Source: Paracoccus sp. MA
Lineage (GTDB): Bacteria; Pseudomonadota; Alphaproteobacteria; Rhodobacterales; Rhodobacteraceae
DNA: 64,000 nucleotides
Direction of reading: 5' to 3'
NCBI RefSeq assembly: GCF_020990385.1
Contig: NZ_CP087598.1
Span: 230,001-294,000, forward strand
A model generated the notes under the pieces. It was not told where the DNA came from, did not search any database, and saw nothing but the letters and a program-made list of their open reading frames with translations. The position numbers and the translations under genes were made by a program. Positions 28,453 to 37,742 of this stretch are shown piece by piece; within the stretch, counting starts at the first letter, position 1, and each line of letters opens with the position of its first letter.

Positions 28453-28477
28453 CGATCAGATGAGAGGAGGTAAAACC

Positions 28478-28852
28478 ATGGTTGCGAACTGGATTTCGGA
28501 CCGTTGCCATACTGGTTACCGCATCGCCGCCGGGACCGTCATCGCTGCGGGCGTCCTGCTGGCTGCCCTGCCGCTGATGCTTTCGCTGCCCGCTGCGGCC
28601 CTCTGGAGCAGCGTCCTGTCAGGCGCCGCCCTTGTCGTGTTGGCCGCCTGGCTGCTGTGGTCGGGCGATCAGGTGGCTGACAGATTGCTGTTCCTGGCCG
28701 GTCTCTGGGTCGCCGTCAGCCCTTGGGCAACTGCCGTCGGCCTCGTAGTCTGGCTTGCCGCACTGCATGTGATTGGCGGCTTTGCCTTGGTCGCCTGGAC
28801 CGGCGCGCGGCTCTGGTCCGCGCGCGGCAGGGGCGGCGCGCAGGCCGCCTGA
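28478..28852 (+). CDS. SPW-repeat membrane protein
   Basis: This 124-residue protein has four hydrophobic helices and the motif GLWVAVSPW that marks the SPW family. The start at 28478 follows GAGGAGG; an ATG at 28460 is too early. Its function is unknown. Small membrane proteins of this kind (HdeD- or SPW-like) are regular members of heat-resistance islands. Confidence 0.75.
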   Translation: MVANWISDRCHTGYRIAAGTVIAAGVLLAALPLMLSLPAAALWSSVLSGAALVVLAAWLLWSGDQVADRLLFLAGLWVAVSPWATAVGLVVWLAALHVIGGFALVAWTGARLWSARGRGGAQAA

Positions 28853-28858
28853 ACCGGT

Positions 28859-28883
28859 GCCGGCCCCGGTCTCCGGGGCCGGC
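28859..28883 (+). other. Strong intercistronic hairpin before degP
   Basis: GCCGGCCCCGG and CCGGGGCCGGC form a perfect 11-bp stem with a TCT loop. No U-run follows, so it is more likely an mRNA stabiliser or partial attenuator than a full terminator. Confidence 0.6.
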
Positions 28884-28904
28884 CATTCATCGCAGGAGAG
28901 CCCG

Positions 28905-29270
28905 ATGTCTTTGTCACTTACCGCCCGCAGCCGCTGGCTGCTCATGCTTGTTTTGTTGGTAACAGCGCTGTTTAGGCCGCTGCCGTCACGGGGCGAGTCG
29001 GCCTTAGCCTTCGACAACCGGGGCCTGCTGACGGAAGCCCCGATGCTGGAACGGGTGACACCTGCCATCGTCAATATCGCGACGCGAACCGAGACTTAGG
29101 TCAGCGCGAACCCGCTGCTAAACGACCCCTTCTTCCGCCGCTTTTTCGACCTGCCTCCCAGTCTGGCACCCGACACCGGAAGTCAGCCCCGGATGAGTGC
29201 GGGATCGGGTGTGATCGTCGATGCGGGCGCGGGCTATGTGCTGACCAATCTCCATGTCATCGCCAATGCC
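28905..29270 (+). pseudogene. DegP/Do-like periplasmic serine protease, disabled
   Basis: After a signal peptide (MSLSLTARSRWLLML) the frame reads PMLERVTPAIVNIATRTET and meets TAG at 29097. The same frame then continues with typical protease sequence: NPLLNDPFFRRFF, SGVIVDAGAGYVLTNLHVIANA. The catalytic His is present, but the Asp and Ser regions and the PDZ domains are missing, because homology stops near 29270 just before manA. Two lesions, a nonsense codon (one base from CAG) and a deletion, make this a pseudogene. Confidence 0.8.
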
Positions 29271-29316
29271 AGCGCAAACCTTTCAATCTGCCAACACCTT
29301 TCCGGAGACCCGGCCA

Positions 29317-30153
29317 ATGCTGATCGAGATGCAACACGACAGGAAAGACTTCACCCGTGATACCGCTTATCCCCCGTTTTTGGCCGAGCCGCTGGTCCCC
29401 GATCATCGGTCCAAATCCCGGTGCGATGGCGTTCCGGCCCGGGGCCAAGTGCAACCGCTTGGTGAAATCGCCTTCGATGCGGCGGAGACCGGGATTATTG
29501 TCAAATGGATCAAGACCGACGAACCACTTCCCGTGCAGATCCATCCGCAACGTGGCGTGAGCCGAAAGCACAAGTGGTGGTATATTGCCGACGTTGGCCC
29601 CGGCGCATATTTCCATCTGGGCCTTAAACAGACCGCCACCTGTGACGAGATCCGGGAGGCTGCGCTTTCGGGTCGCCTGACGGACCTTCTGCGCCGGATC
29701 GAGCCGGCAATTGGCGACATGTTCTATGTCGAGGCTGGGACGATTCACGCCCTCGGCCCCGGTCTCACCCTGATCGAGATCCAGGAATCCCCGGGGACCA
29801 CATTGCAGCTTTCACCGGATGGCGGCTCGCATGACCTGCATCTGGATCAGGCTCTGGAAGAGATGACCCTCAACCCCCAGCCTATCATGCCGTTTCCGGG
29901 TGAGGCCGCACCATTCCGCATCGTTCAGGAAATGCTCGCCCCCGAGCAGAGGGTCATGCTGATGGATCCGCTTGCTTGCGTCACGGTGGTCGAGGGCTCC
30001 GGCACGTTTGGAAACTACACTTACGGCCCTGGTCAATGCTGGCGGCTCAACGGGCCACTCCCGGTGCGGGCGACAGAGGCCACGATGCTAATCGTTGCCG
30101 AACCACATGTCCCTACGACCGACAGCGACAATCTGTGGAGAGCACGCCACTGA
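29317..30153 (+). CDS. manA: Mannose-6-phosphate isomerase, class I-like
   Basis: The 278-residue protein has the cupin zinc site of ManA: LPVQIHPQRG, an EAGTIHALGPG motif and EIQESPGTTLQL. It would interconvert fructose-6-P and mannose-6-P, feeding GDP-mannose for surface sugars. The start at 29317 follows GGAGA; a longer in-frame start at 29254 lies in the degP relic. It is shorter than the 390-residue E. coli enzyme but matches the short class I forms. It could supply the glycosyltransferase cluster at 32-39 kb, which is inference. Confidence 0.85.
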   Translation: MLIEMQHDRKDFTRDTAYPPFLAEPLVPDHRSKSRCDGVPARGQVQPLGEIAFDAAETGIIVKWIKTDEPLPVQIHPQRGVSRKHKWWYIADVGPGAYFHLGLKQTATCDEIREAALSGRLTDLLRRIEPAIGDMFYVEAGTIHALGPGLTLIEIQESPGTTLQLSPDGGSHDLHLDQALEEMTLNPQPIMPFPGEAAPFRIVQEMLAPEQRVMLMDPLACVTVVEGSGTFGNYTYGPGQCWRLNGPLPVRATEATMLIVAEPHVPTTDSDNLWRARH

Positions 30154-30390
30154 AAGAGATGCTCGATCGGCCATATCGCGCTAACCGGGAGCTTCCCGCC
30201 GCAACACCACGAGCGTTGAAGCGTAAGGCTGATTGGACGCCGATCGGGGGGCACGTTTGGATGCAGATTGACACACGACGCCGTGATGGGGTTTAGCCAA
30301 TGGGCCCTCTATTTGGCCGCGGATCGACGCAATGTTTGTCTGGACAGCATTCTCTGTGCGCTTCTAGGCTGAGCCGATCCTCTGTCGCAA

Positions 30391-32307
30391 ATGCGGGGCT
30401 TCATGGCTGAGCGTCTGTTTTCGGGAAGTGGCGATTTCATCGGAGCCGCTGACAACATCCGCGAGATCAGGACCGCCATCCTCGCGGTTGACTGGGGCAA
30501 CACTCCAGCTGGTCCGATAGGTGCTTGGCCTGTTGCCTTGCGTGCCACTGTCAGGACAATACTCTACGCCGCCTCTCCCATGGCCGTGCTGATTGGACGC
30601 GAAGGCATTGTGGTTTGCAACGCGGCTGCCCGAGAGATCTTCGGTGATGCCTGGCGCGACGCACAGGGCAGGCCAGTTTTCGAGTCCCTTCCTGTTGCGC
30701 GTAGTTTCTACCGCGAGAAGATTGACGATGCCTATCGCGGAAAAAGCCACAGGCTGAAGGACCAGCCGATCCGCCTTGTTCGGGATGGCGTGACGACGAC
30801 CTGCTGGTTCAACCTCGGGCTTTCACCGATCATGGACGACAGCGGCGTCGTTCTGGGCACCCTTCTGGCAGCGAGCGAGACGACGGCGCATGTCCGCACG
30901 AGACGGGAGCTGACACTTGCTCAAGAGCGCGTCGAGGTCGCGCTTGAAGCCGGGGGTATTGTCGGCACCTGGGATTTTGATGTTCCGAGCCGCATGATGG
31001 TCATCAACGGCTCTCTTGCAGCGCAACATGGCATTTCTTCGGTCGAGGCGAGCAAGGGGATCGCGATCGAGAAGCTGTTCGAGACCCTGCATGATGACGA
31101 TCGCCAACGGGTTCTGGCGGCAATCGACGAGGCGGTTCAGTCCGGCGAGAAATTTCATAGCCGCTTCCGGGCATTCACCGAAGACGGAGCCATGCACTGG
31201 TATGTCGCATCCGGGCGCCCGGCTCGGGATGAGGCCGGAAACATCACAAGCTTTGCCGGGATCCTTCTGGATACGACAAGCCAGTCCGAGGTGACAGCGG
31301 CGCTGGAGGCCAGCAATCTGCGGTTCGACACGCTGGCTGAGGCGATCCCGCAGATCGTCTGGAGCACGGATGCGCAGGGCAACCATGATTTTTTCAATCA
31401 GCGCTGGACAGAGTTCACCGGAATCGACCATGCCGATATCACGCCATCGCTATGGACCTCACTTGTTCATCCCGAAGATTGGAGCAGGGTGAACAGGCTG
31501 TGGTCTCATTGTCTGAGCACCGGTGAGCCCTACGACATAGACTATCGCTTCCGGCATCATGCGGATGGTTATCGATGGCTTCGCGTTATCGCACTGCCGA
31601 TACGGGATACAGAGGGGAATATCATAAGATGGTACGGCACATCGACGGATATCGACGATGCCAAGCGCCTGGAGGCTGAACGCGAAATCGTCAACCGGGA
31701 GCTTGATCACAGGATCGGAAACTTGTTCGCCGTCATCAACGGGCTGATCGGGATATCCTCGCGGGATGCCGAGGATGTCACGAGCTTTGCGAACGAGTTG
31801 AAGAACCGCCTGCTGGCGCTTCACAAGGCTCATCAACTCGGAAAAGCTCGAGCGGCAAACAATGCCGTTTCGCTGCGGAACTTGTTTGCCGAGATTCTGG
31901 CCCCTTACCGGCAGGCAGAATGGGATGGGCTCTCCAGCGAAGCAGAGACATTTCTGCTGAAAGCTGAATCGGTTTCTCCATTCGCTCTGGTATTGCATGA
32001 ACTTGCGACCAATTCGGCGAAATACGGTGCCCTTTCCCGGCCCGACGGGCGTATCGAACTGAGCGTTACAGAGCTGGGCGAGCAACTGGCCATCGAATGG
32101 TATGAGCCGGGAGTGACGATGGGCAAGCGCGAGGACAGCGGCGGCGGTTTTGGCTCAAACCTGCTCTCGGCCATTGTCGAAGGGCAATTCGGAGGCTGCT
32201 TCGAGAGACGGCAGACATCCGGGGGCATCCGCATTGATCTGCACATTCCCAAAACGGCTTTCTTCGCAGAACAGTCCGACGCGCCGGACAGGGCCAACCC
32301 GGAGTAA
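30391..32307 (+). CDS. PAS-domain sensor histidine kinase, HWE family
   Basis: The 638-residue protein is cytoplasmic, with no membrane helices seen. It has three PAS-like segments: about 55-165, 170-295 and 300-425, the last with TEFTGIDHADITPSLW and RWYGTSTDI. A HWE/HisKA_2 kinase core follows, with ELDHRIGNLFAVINGLIGI (His440 as phosphoacceptor) and the ATPase box LHELATNSAKYGAL. HWE kinases in alphaproteobacteria often feed PhyR/EcfG general stress or light signalling. No response regulator gene is adjacent. The start is uncertain; ATG 30403 is the alternative. Confidence 0.85.
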   Translation: MRGFMAERLFSGSGDFIGAADNIREIRTAILAVDWGNTPAGPIGAWPVALRATVRTILYAASPMAVLIGREGIVVCNAAAREIFGDAWRDAQGRPVFESLPVARSFYREKIDDAYRGKSHRLKDQPIRLVRDGVTTTCWFNLGLSPIMDDSGVVLGTLLAASETTAHVRTRRELTLAQERVEVALEAGGIVGTWDFDVPSRMMVINGSLAAQHGISSVEASKGIAIEKLFETLHDDDRQRVLAAIDEAVQSGEKFHSRFRAFTEDGAMHWYVASGRPARDEAGNITSFAGILLDTTSQSEVTAALEASNLRFDTLAEAIPQIVWSTDAQGNHDFFNQRWTEFTGIDHADITPSLWTSLVHPEDWSRVNRLWSHCLSTGEPYDIDYRFRHHADGYRWLRVIALPIRDTEGNIIRWYGTSTDIDDAKRLEAEREIVNRELDHRIGNLFAVINGLIGISSRDAEDVTSFANELKNRLLALHKAHQLGKARAANNAVSLRNLFAEILAPYRQAEWDGLSSEAETFLLKAESVSPFALVLHELATNSAKYGALSRPDGRIELSVTELGEQLAIEWYEPGVTMGKREDSGGGFGSNLLSAIVEGQFGGCFERRQTSGGIRIDLHIPKTAFFAEQSDAPDRANPE

Positions 32308-32336
32308 GAGTGGCTGCGAAGCGAGGGCCGCGCCCC

Positions 32337-32924
32337 TTACAGGATCAGGTGATCCATCACGTATTCTCCCTGATCCGTCCGGTCCTGTGACGTCACGGTC
32401 CGAGCCGAGCTCAATGCCGCGATAAGCGCCTGCGCCGCCTGGGGTCCGCGCCAGGGACTTCCCGTGGGGCCTGTCCAGTTGACAAGAACACAATGCGCCC
32501 CGGGCCGGGCGGTGCGGGCGATTTCCCGGCTCAGTTCCCCGATCTCGGCCGCGGTCAGATAGTAGACCACCTCGGACAGGATCATCAGATCGAACGGCCC
32601 CGGCGGCCAGTCGCGCGGCACCGTGCCGTGCAGCAGCTTTACGTGCGAGATATTCCGCAAATGTGCGCGCGCCAGCCGGATCGCCTCGGCCGAGAGATCG
32701 ATCCCGGTGACCTCCTCGGCCCGTTCTGCGATCATTCCTGTCAGCACTCCGATAGAGCAGCCGACCTCAAGTGCCGCGCGAAAGCGGCGCCCGGGCAGCG
32801 CGTCGATCGTGGCCTGGTATTTCCGCTGCTCGTAGCTGCTGGTCCGATAGCGCCAGGGGTCGGGGTTGGCCCGGTAAAGCGCCTCGAAATGCGCGGCGCG
32901 CCGGGCGGCGACATCATCCGACAT
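32337..32924 (-). CDS. NodS-like SAM-dependent methyltransferase
   Basis: This 195-residue class I methyltransferase has motif I ALEVGCSIGVLTGMIA, an acidic VTGIDLSAEAI loop, and FDLMILSEVVYYL. The opening FEALYRANPDPWRYRTSSYEQRKY is shared with NodS, the N-methyltransferase of rhizobial Nod factor synthesis. It overlaps the preceding PIG-L gene by 11 bp and ends a seven-gene minus-strand operon. With a deacetylase next door, N-methylation of a de-acetylated amino sugar is a reasonable guess. Confidence 0.85.
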   Translation of the reverse strand: MSDDVAARRAAHFEALYRANPDPWRYRTSSYEQRKYQATIDALPGRRFRAALEVGCSIGVLTGMIAERAEEVTGIDLSAEAIRLARAHLRNISHVKLLHGTVPRDWPPGPFDLMILSEVVYYLTAAEIGELSREIARTARPGAHCVLVNWTGPTGSPWRGPQAAQALIAALSSARTVTSQDRTDQGEYVMDHLIL

Positions 32925-33651
32925 CGATGAACAACTCCGGGTGGTCGATGAAATGCTGTTGAAGCGTCGCGGGCATGGTGAAGCCTGCGGGATCGTCGGC
33001 GATCAACGGACTCATCTGGCTGCGATGGGCGGCCAGCGCAGCGGCCTTGCGGGGAAGCAGCGCCGGGTCGTGCAAGCTGACCATGGGCTGCGGCGGGACC
33101 CCCGCCTCGAACCGCCCCCAGACGGGATAGGCCCAGTGGCGCATGGCGGGCCTGCGGCGCGACAGCAGCGCCGCGATTCTGGCAACGCGCTGATGATCCG
33201 GGTGGGGGTCGCCCTGCCATGTGGCCAGCAATGCGGTTGTCTTGGGCGGCATCAGGGCGTCGATCCTGTCCACAGCCTCGGCACGGCCGGGCGGATCGTC
33301 CGGCGCGGCGAGGTCGGGATAGCCAAGCAGGCAGGGCTCCGGGGCCTTTCCGTTCCCCAGAACGGCGACGGCGCGGCGGACTTCCCCGGCCCGCAACGCC
33401 GCCAGTCGCGCGGGTGGCCAGATCCGTGAATTGCGATGCGAGGCCGCGCCATCCGTCACCACGATCACCTGCACCGTGACGCCCGCCTCGGACAGCGCCG
33501 CGATCAGTTGCCCGCATCCCAGGGTCTCGTCATCCGCATGGGGGGCCAGGATGACGACGGCCCCGCCGTCGGCGATGTCCATGGGCAAGACAGGTTTTGC
33601 GCGGCGCGCGGCGGCAAGGAACGCACTGTCCAGAGGGCTCGCCCTGGTCAT
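32914..33651 (-). CDS. PIG-L/LmbE-family deacetylase
   Basis: The 245-residue protein has the zinc motif APHADDETLGCG near residues 34-45 and a later HPDHQRVARI. PIG-L enzymes remove N-acetyl groups from GlcNAc-type sugars or lipids. It overlaps the acyl-CoA dehydrogenase-like gene by ATGA. Together with the NodS-like methyltransferase downstream it resembles a sugar-tailoring pair. Confidence 0.88.
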   Translation of the reverse strand: MTRASPLDSAFLAAARRAKPVLPMDIADGGAVVILAPHADDETLGCGQLIAALSEAGVTVQVIVVTDGAASHRNSRIWPPARLAALRAGEVRRAVAVLGNGKAPEPCLLGYPDLAAPDDPPGRAEAVDRIDALMPPKTTALLATWQGDPHPDHQRVARIAALLSRRRPAMRHWAYPVWGRFEAGVPPQPMVSLHDPALLPRKAAALAAHRSQMSPLIADDPAGFTMPATLQQHFIDHPELFIDVG

Positions 33652-34682
33652 TGCGTCGCTCTGCCGTCAAGGATCAGCCGTGCGGCCAGTTGGGTCTTGC
33701 CATCCAGATTGGCCTGCCGCAGGAAAAAGGCGAGGTCGCGGCGGATGCGCTCGACCGGGTTGCCGTCCATGAAGGCCGCCGTGCCGAAGGCGCGCTCGCA
33801 CAGCGCGATCCCGCGCAGGCAGGCCTCCTCGACCGCCTCGCGGGCCAGAAGGGATGCGGTGATGTCAGGGGCAGGGCTGTTTTCGACGGCGTTTGCCGCA
33901 TGTTCGACCCACAGGCGCGCGCCGCGTGTCAGCCGGATCATCTCGACCAGCCGCGCTGCCTGCATCGGCGAGGGGTCGCGGATGTGGCGGCCCAGTGCGT
34001 CGGCAAGGGCTTCCAGCGCGCCGGCATGCAGCGCGGCATAGCGCCAGATGCCGCCCTCGAAATACGGCTCGCGCATGTAATCGTCGGCCTGGCCCAGAGC
34101 TTCGCCGCGCAGCCCCTCCATATCATGCCCGCCCGACAGGGTGGCGCGCATGCCCGCCGTCCGCCATTGCGCCGTGTCGTGGCGCCGTTCGTCATCCGCC
34201 CGGATCAGCACCAGCTGCACCCCCCGGGCCGAGCGGGCGGTGACGACGGCATGGCGCACCAGCCCCAGTCCCGAACAAAAGCGTTTTGCCCCCGCCAGCA
34301 CGGCCTGCCCGTCGGCTGTCCGGTCGATCCTGACAGGCCGAGGTCCATCGGCGCCCCAGACCCCGAAAAGCTGCGCCTGTGCCGCGGCATGCTCGGCCCG
34401 TGCGATCTGCTCGGCCGCGCCATAAAGGCGGATCAGCCGCAGCGCGTTCACATGGCCCTCGGCCAGCCGGCCGACGGACAGGTTTGCCGCGCCGAGCCTG
34501 CAAAGCAGATCGACCCCTCTCGCCACAGACGGTCCGGTCGCACAGTCGCAAAGCCGCTGCATGACCCCACAGTCAAAAAGCAGCCGGATGTCGTCCGACA
34601 GGTCGCGCTCGGCCCTGTCGGCGGCACCGGCGCGGGCGGCAATGGTGGCGAAGGGATCGGTGGGAACCTCGTGCCGGGTCAT
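33648..34682 (-). CDS. Acyl-CoA dehydrogenase-like flavoprotein
   Basis: The 344-residue protein has acyl-CoA dehydrogenase features: FGVWGADG, then LAGAKRFCSGLG for FAD, GMRATLSGGHDMEGL, and a C-terminal helical bundle ending RRDLAFFLRQANLDGKTQLAARLIL. It is shorter than the usual 380 residues and the catalytic Glu is not obvious. Its place inside a glycosyltransferase operon suggests oxidation or desaturation of a pathway-bound substrate rather than fatty-acid breakdown. It is translationally coupled to both neighbours. Confidence 0.8.
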   Translation of the reverse strand: MTRHEVPTDPFATIAARAGAADRAERDLSDDIRLLFDCGVMQRLCDCATGPSVARGVDLLCRLGAANLSVGRLAEGHVNALRLIRLYGAAEQIARAEHAAAQAQLFGVWGADGPRPVRIDRTADGQAVLAGAKRFCSGLGLVRHAVVTARSARGVQLVLIRADDERRHDTAQWRTAGMRATLSGGHDMEGLRGEALGQADDYMREPYFEGGIWRYAALHAGALEALADALGRHIRDPSPMQAARLVEMIRLTRGARLWVEHAANAVENSPAPDITASLLAREAVEEACLRGIALCERAFGTAAFMDGNPVERIRRDLAFFLRQANLDGKTQLAARLILDGRATQ

Positions 34683-35776
34683 GCCTGTTTCTCCATCAGC
34701 GTGTCGGCGGCGAACCAGTGGTCCAGCCGTTTCTGCTCGGCCGCCAGATCGCTTTGGCGCAAGCGGCGCCGGGACAGGGCGGGCGTGGCGGCTTCGACCT
34801 GACGCCAGAACGTGCCGAACCAGGGGGGCAGGTCCGCATCGAAGGGACCATCCCCGGGCAGCAGCCGAGCGATCCGTTCCGGGTCAGGCCATGCCTGCCG
34901 CAGCCGCCCGCGCAAGCCGTAGCGCAGGATGGCGGACCCGGCGGGTTCCAGGAACTCGTCGCATGGCGGATCGTCGTCCGTGATCCGTGCGCGCAGGGCG
35001 GCAGCCATGCCGCCGCCGGTGCGGCCCGTCAGCCGGCACGAGGCATGGACGACCGGCGTTTGCGCATAGCGGATCCGCCAGTCGCGGGCCTCGGCATTGG
35101 CGGCGAAGACCCGGTCCTCGTGTTGGGGCAGACAGGGCATGCCGCCGATATCGGTATAAAGAGGCAGGCGAAAGGCAAGGCTGGCGCCGGCGGCATTGCG
35201 ATGCGCGGTCCCCTCATGCGGGACCGGGTCAAGCCGGGCGATCAGCTTCAGCAGCGCCTGCATATAGCGGCCCTCGGCGGCGCCGTGGCGCATGAAAGCG
35301 TCGGGCAGCCCGGCCAGTTCGGCGGCGTCGGGCTGAACCGTTCCGCAGATCAGGTCGGCCCGGCCAAGTTCGCGCAGGTTGGCGGCGACCCAATCCGGAT
35401 GCACCCTTGCATCGGCGTCCGATGTCATCAGGACGCCATCCGGCGCAAGCATTCCCGCCGCAAGATCAAGCCCCAGCCCTCGGGCCCGTCCAACGCAGGC
35501 GAGGCGTGCGGGAATGTGGCAATCCAGCAGCAGCCCGGAGACATGCGGGCGCGCCGCCCACCACTGACGGGCAAGCTGCCGCGTGGCGTCGCCTGTGTTG
35601 TTCACCACGACCACGATGGCGCCCCGGCCTCGGGCACCCGACATGCTTTGCGCCAGTGCGGACAGGCAATCCGCGATCCGCGCCGCTTCGTTCCGGGCCG
35701 GGATCACCGCCGCATATCGCCAGCCTTCCTGCGGGCCAAATCGCTCGATCGAGCCGGGGACGGTATCCGCGCTCAT
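34679..35776 (-). CDS. Glycosyltransferase family 2-like protein
   Basis: The 365-residue protein has a GT-A fold: YAAVIPARNEAARIADCLSAL near residues 20-40, the divalent-metal motif MTSDADARVHPDWVAANL (DxD-like), and DIGGMPCLPQHEDRVFAANAEA, whose ED pair is typical of the acceptor site. The donor sugar cannot be told. A long C-terminal segment is unassigned. Start and stop overlap neighbours by ATGA. Confidence 0.8.
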   Translation of the reverse strand: MSADTVPGSIERFGPQEGWRYAAVIPARNEAARIADCLSALAQSMSGARGRGAIVVVVNNTGDATRQLARQWWAARPHVSGLLLDCHIPARLACVGRARGLGLDLAAGMLAPDGVLMTSDADARVHPDWVAANLRELGRADLICGTVQPDAAELAGLPDAFMRHGAAEGRYMQALLKLIARLDPVPHEGTAHRNAAGASLAFRLPLYTDIGGMPCLPQHEDRVFAANAEARDWRIRYAQTPVVHASCRLTGRTGGGMAAALRARITDDDPPCDEFLEPAGSAILRYGLRGRLRQAWPDPERIARLLPGDGPFDADLPPWFGTFWRQVEAATPALSRRRLRQSDLAAEQKRLDHWFAADTLMEKQA

Positions 35777-36807
35777 GCGATGCCCCGCCGCCCGACGGGT
35801 TTGGCATCGCCTGGCTCACCCGGCAAGGCGACATCCTGCCCGGCCAGCAGGCCGCGCCAGACCGCGGCGACCGACGCCAGCCGGAATTCGCGGCGCATCC
35901 GCACCTGCGGTCCTGCGGTTCGCCACGCCATCAGCCGCGCGACGACGGCCTCGGGATCCAGCGTGTCGAGGCATTGATCCGGCGACGAGGCGATTTCGAG
36001 GTTCGCGCCGGTTGCGCCATGCAAAAGGGCCGGGCAACCGACGGCATTGGCCTCGGCGATGACCAGACCGAAGGTCTCGGCGAAGCGGTCCTGCGGATAG
36101 AACAGGCACAGCGCGCGGCGAAGCTCGGCGATCAGCGCCGGATGATCGAGTGCGCCGCGCAGGATGACGCCCTCGGGCAGGACCGGCATGGGCCAGCGCA
36201 TGTAACCGGGATTGGCGATCACCAGCTTCATGTCGGGTATTGCCCGGCGGACATGGACGAACAGTTCGACGACCTGCGCCAGCCCCTTGTGGGGCGAACT
36301 GGCGAAGACCAGCCGGTTCGGTTTGCGGGGCGTGCCGTCCGGGTGCAGATCATCGGCGACCGGGTTGTAGATATGGCCGATGCGCGGCGAAACGGGCAGA
36401 AAACCGCGCAGCGCCAGCGCGTGGCTGCGTGATACGCAGATCACCCCGATTCCGGCCTCGCGCAGGCGCGCGCCCATCTGGCGGTTATGGCGCCCCGGAT
36501 GGACGTGCAGCCACAAAACGATCCGCGCATCCGGATTGGCCCGGCGCAGCTTCAGCGCAACCTTCCATGCGTTGATGACCACGATCAGGCCACCGCTTTG
36601 CCGCGACAGGTCCATCGGCCGAAAGCTGATGCCGTCGATCCGGCACATGCCCGTTCGCCCGGCCTGCTCGATCACGATCGCGGCCCCGGCGGACAGCGCA
36701 TGGGCGATGCGCAGGATGGTGGCCTCGGTGCCGCCAAGGCCTTTCAGCGATTGCGCCGTGTCATAGGCGCGCGGGGCGCAGGGGTCGACGATGCGCAGAT
36801 CAGGCAT
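35773..36807 (-). CDS. Glycosyltransferase family 4-like (GT-B) protein
   Basis: The 344-residue protein shows GT-B features: GLGGTEATILRIAHAL at the N-terminus, RIVLWLHVHPGRHNRQ, VCVSRSHALALRGFL, NRLVFASSPHKGLAQVVELF, and the donor-binding FYPQDRFAETFGLVIAEANAVG with the Glu-x7-Glu-like signature. I chose the ATG at 36807, with GGGGGA upstream; an ATG at 36819 is also possible. It overlaps the next gene upstream by 8 bp. Confidence 0.83.
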   Translation of the reverse strand: MPDLRIVDPCAPRAYDTAQSLKGLGGTEATILRIAHALSAGAAIVIEQAGRTGMCRIDGISFRPMDLSRQSGGLIVVINAWKVALKLRRANPDARIVLWLHVHPGRHNRQMGARLREAGIGVICVSRSHALALRGFLPVSPRIGHIYNPVADDLHPDGTPRKPNRLVFASSPHKGLAQVVELFVHVRRAIPDMKLVIANPGYMRWPMPVLPEGVILRGALDHPALIAELRRALCLFYPQDRFAETFGLVIAEANAVGCPALLHGATGANLEIASSPDQCLDTLDPEAVVARLMAWRTAGPQVRMRREFRLASVAAVWRGLLAGQDVALPGEPGDAKPVGRRGIA

Positions 36808-37741
36808 CGCGTCCCCCATGCCGGATGGCGTGACGGATCATGTCGCGCGTCTGCGCGGTCGCCAGTGCAGGCGACGGCGCAAGGCGCGCAGGGTTCGATA
36901 TCCCGGCAATGGCCAGATCGCCCAGGTCGATGGCGACGGGCTGCACCTCGCGGTTGCGCAGCCAGTCCTCGGCGCGTTGCCAGACAAGGTGCCGGTCGGC
37001 CCGGCGCTTGTCGCTGTCATAGTCGGTGGCGCGCGACTGCGTCAGCGAATCCGCTGTTTCGATCTTGGTCAGCAGCGGTTCGCGGATTATCCAGACGATC
37101 TCGCCGGACAGGATGATCCGGTTGCGGAATTCGCGATCCTCCTCGATGCAGTCGAGAAAGCCGCCAAGGCGTGCGAAAAGCGCGGGATGAAACAGCCCCG
37201 AATTCACATGCGTCCAGTCGCCGGGAACGTCCGAGCCCATCTGGAGGTTGGGAAACATGTCGTCGACCAGCGACAGCTCGCGGCTGATGGTCACCCGGCG
37301 CCCGTCGGGCAGGATCAGATCGTGATGGCTCAGCACGGCGCCGATCCGCAGGCGGCTGCCGGGCGTCTGGCCAGCCAGTGCCCAGTTCAGGCAGGGATGC
37401 GCGCCGATGTCATCCTGATCCAGCACCATCGCCTGACGCAGCACCTTGTCGCGGTGGGGAAGGTCGTCGGAGTCGTGAAACGTCACCGCCCTGTCCCCGG
37501 CCAGCAGGATGCCGACGTTTTTCGCCATGGCGGTTCCGCTGTTCCGTGCCAGCCTTGCATAGACGAAATCCGGTTGCGACATGTAGGGGCCAAGCGTATC
37601 CGCCGTGGCATCGCGTGATCCGTCATCGACAACGATGACGATTCTGTCCGGGTGGGACTGCGCAAGCGCCGCCTCGACCGCCCTTGCGATCAGATGGGCG
37701 CGGTTCCACGTGGGGATGATGATCGCCGCAGGGAATGGCAT
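36800..37741 (-). CDS. Glycosyltransferase family 2 protein
   Basis: The 313-residue protein starts MPFPAAIIIPTWNRAHLIARAVEAAL and carries IVIVVDDGSRDATADTL plus FHDSDDLPHRDKVL, the canonical GT2 nucleotide- and metal-binding motifs. It has no membrane segments. It follows the membrane glycosyltransferase by 1 bp and belongs to the same transcript. Confidence 0.87.
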   Translation of the reverse strand: MPFPAAIIIPTWNRAHLIARAVEAALAQSHPDRIVIVVDDGSRDATADTLGPYMSQPDFVYARLARNSGTAMAKNVGILLAGDRAVTFHDSDDLPHRDKVLRQAMVLDQDDIGAHPCLNWALAGQTPGSRLRIGAVLSHHDLILPDGRRVTISRELSLVDDMFPNLQMGSDVPGDWTHVNSGLFHPALFARLGGFLDCIEEDREFRNRIILSGEIVWIIREPLLTKIETADSLTQSRATDYDSDKRRADRHLVWQRAEDWLRNREVQPVAIDLGDLAIAGISNPARLAPSPALATAQTRDMIRHAIRHGGRDA

Positions 37742-37742
37742 C

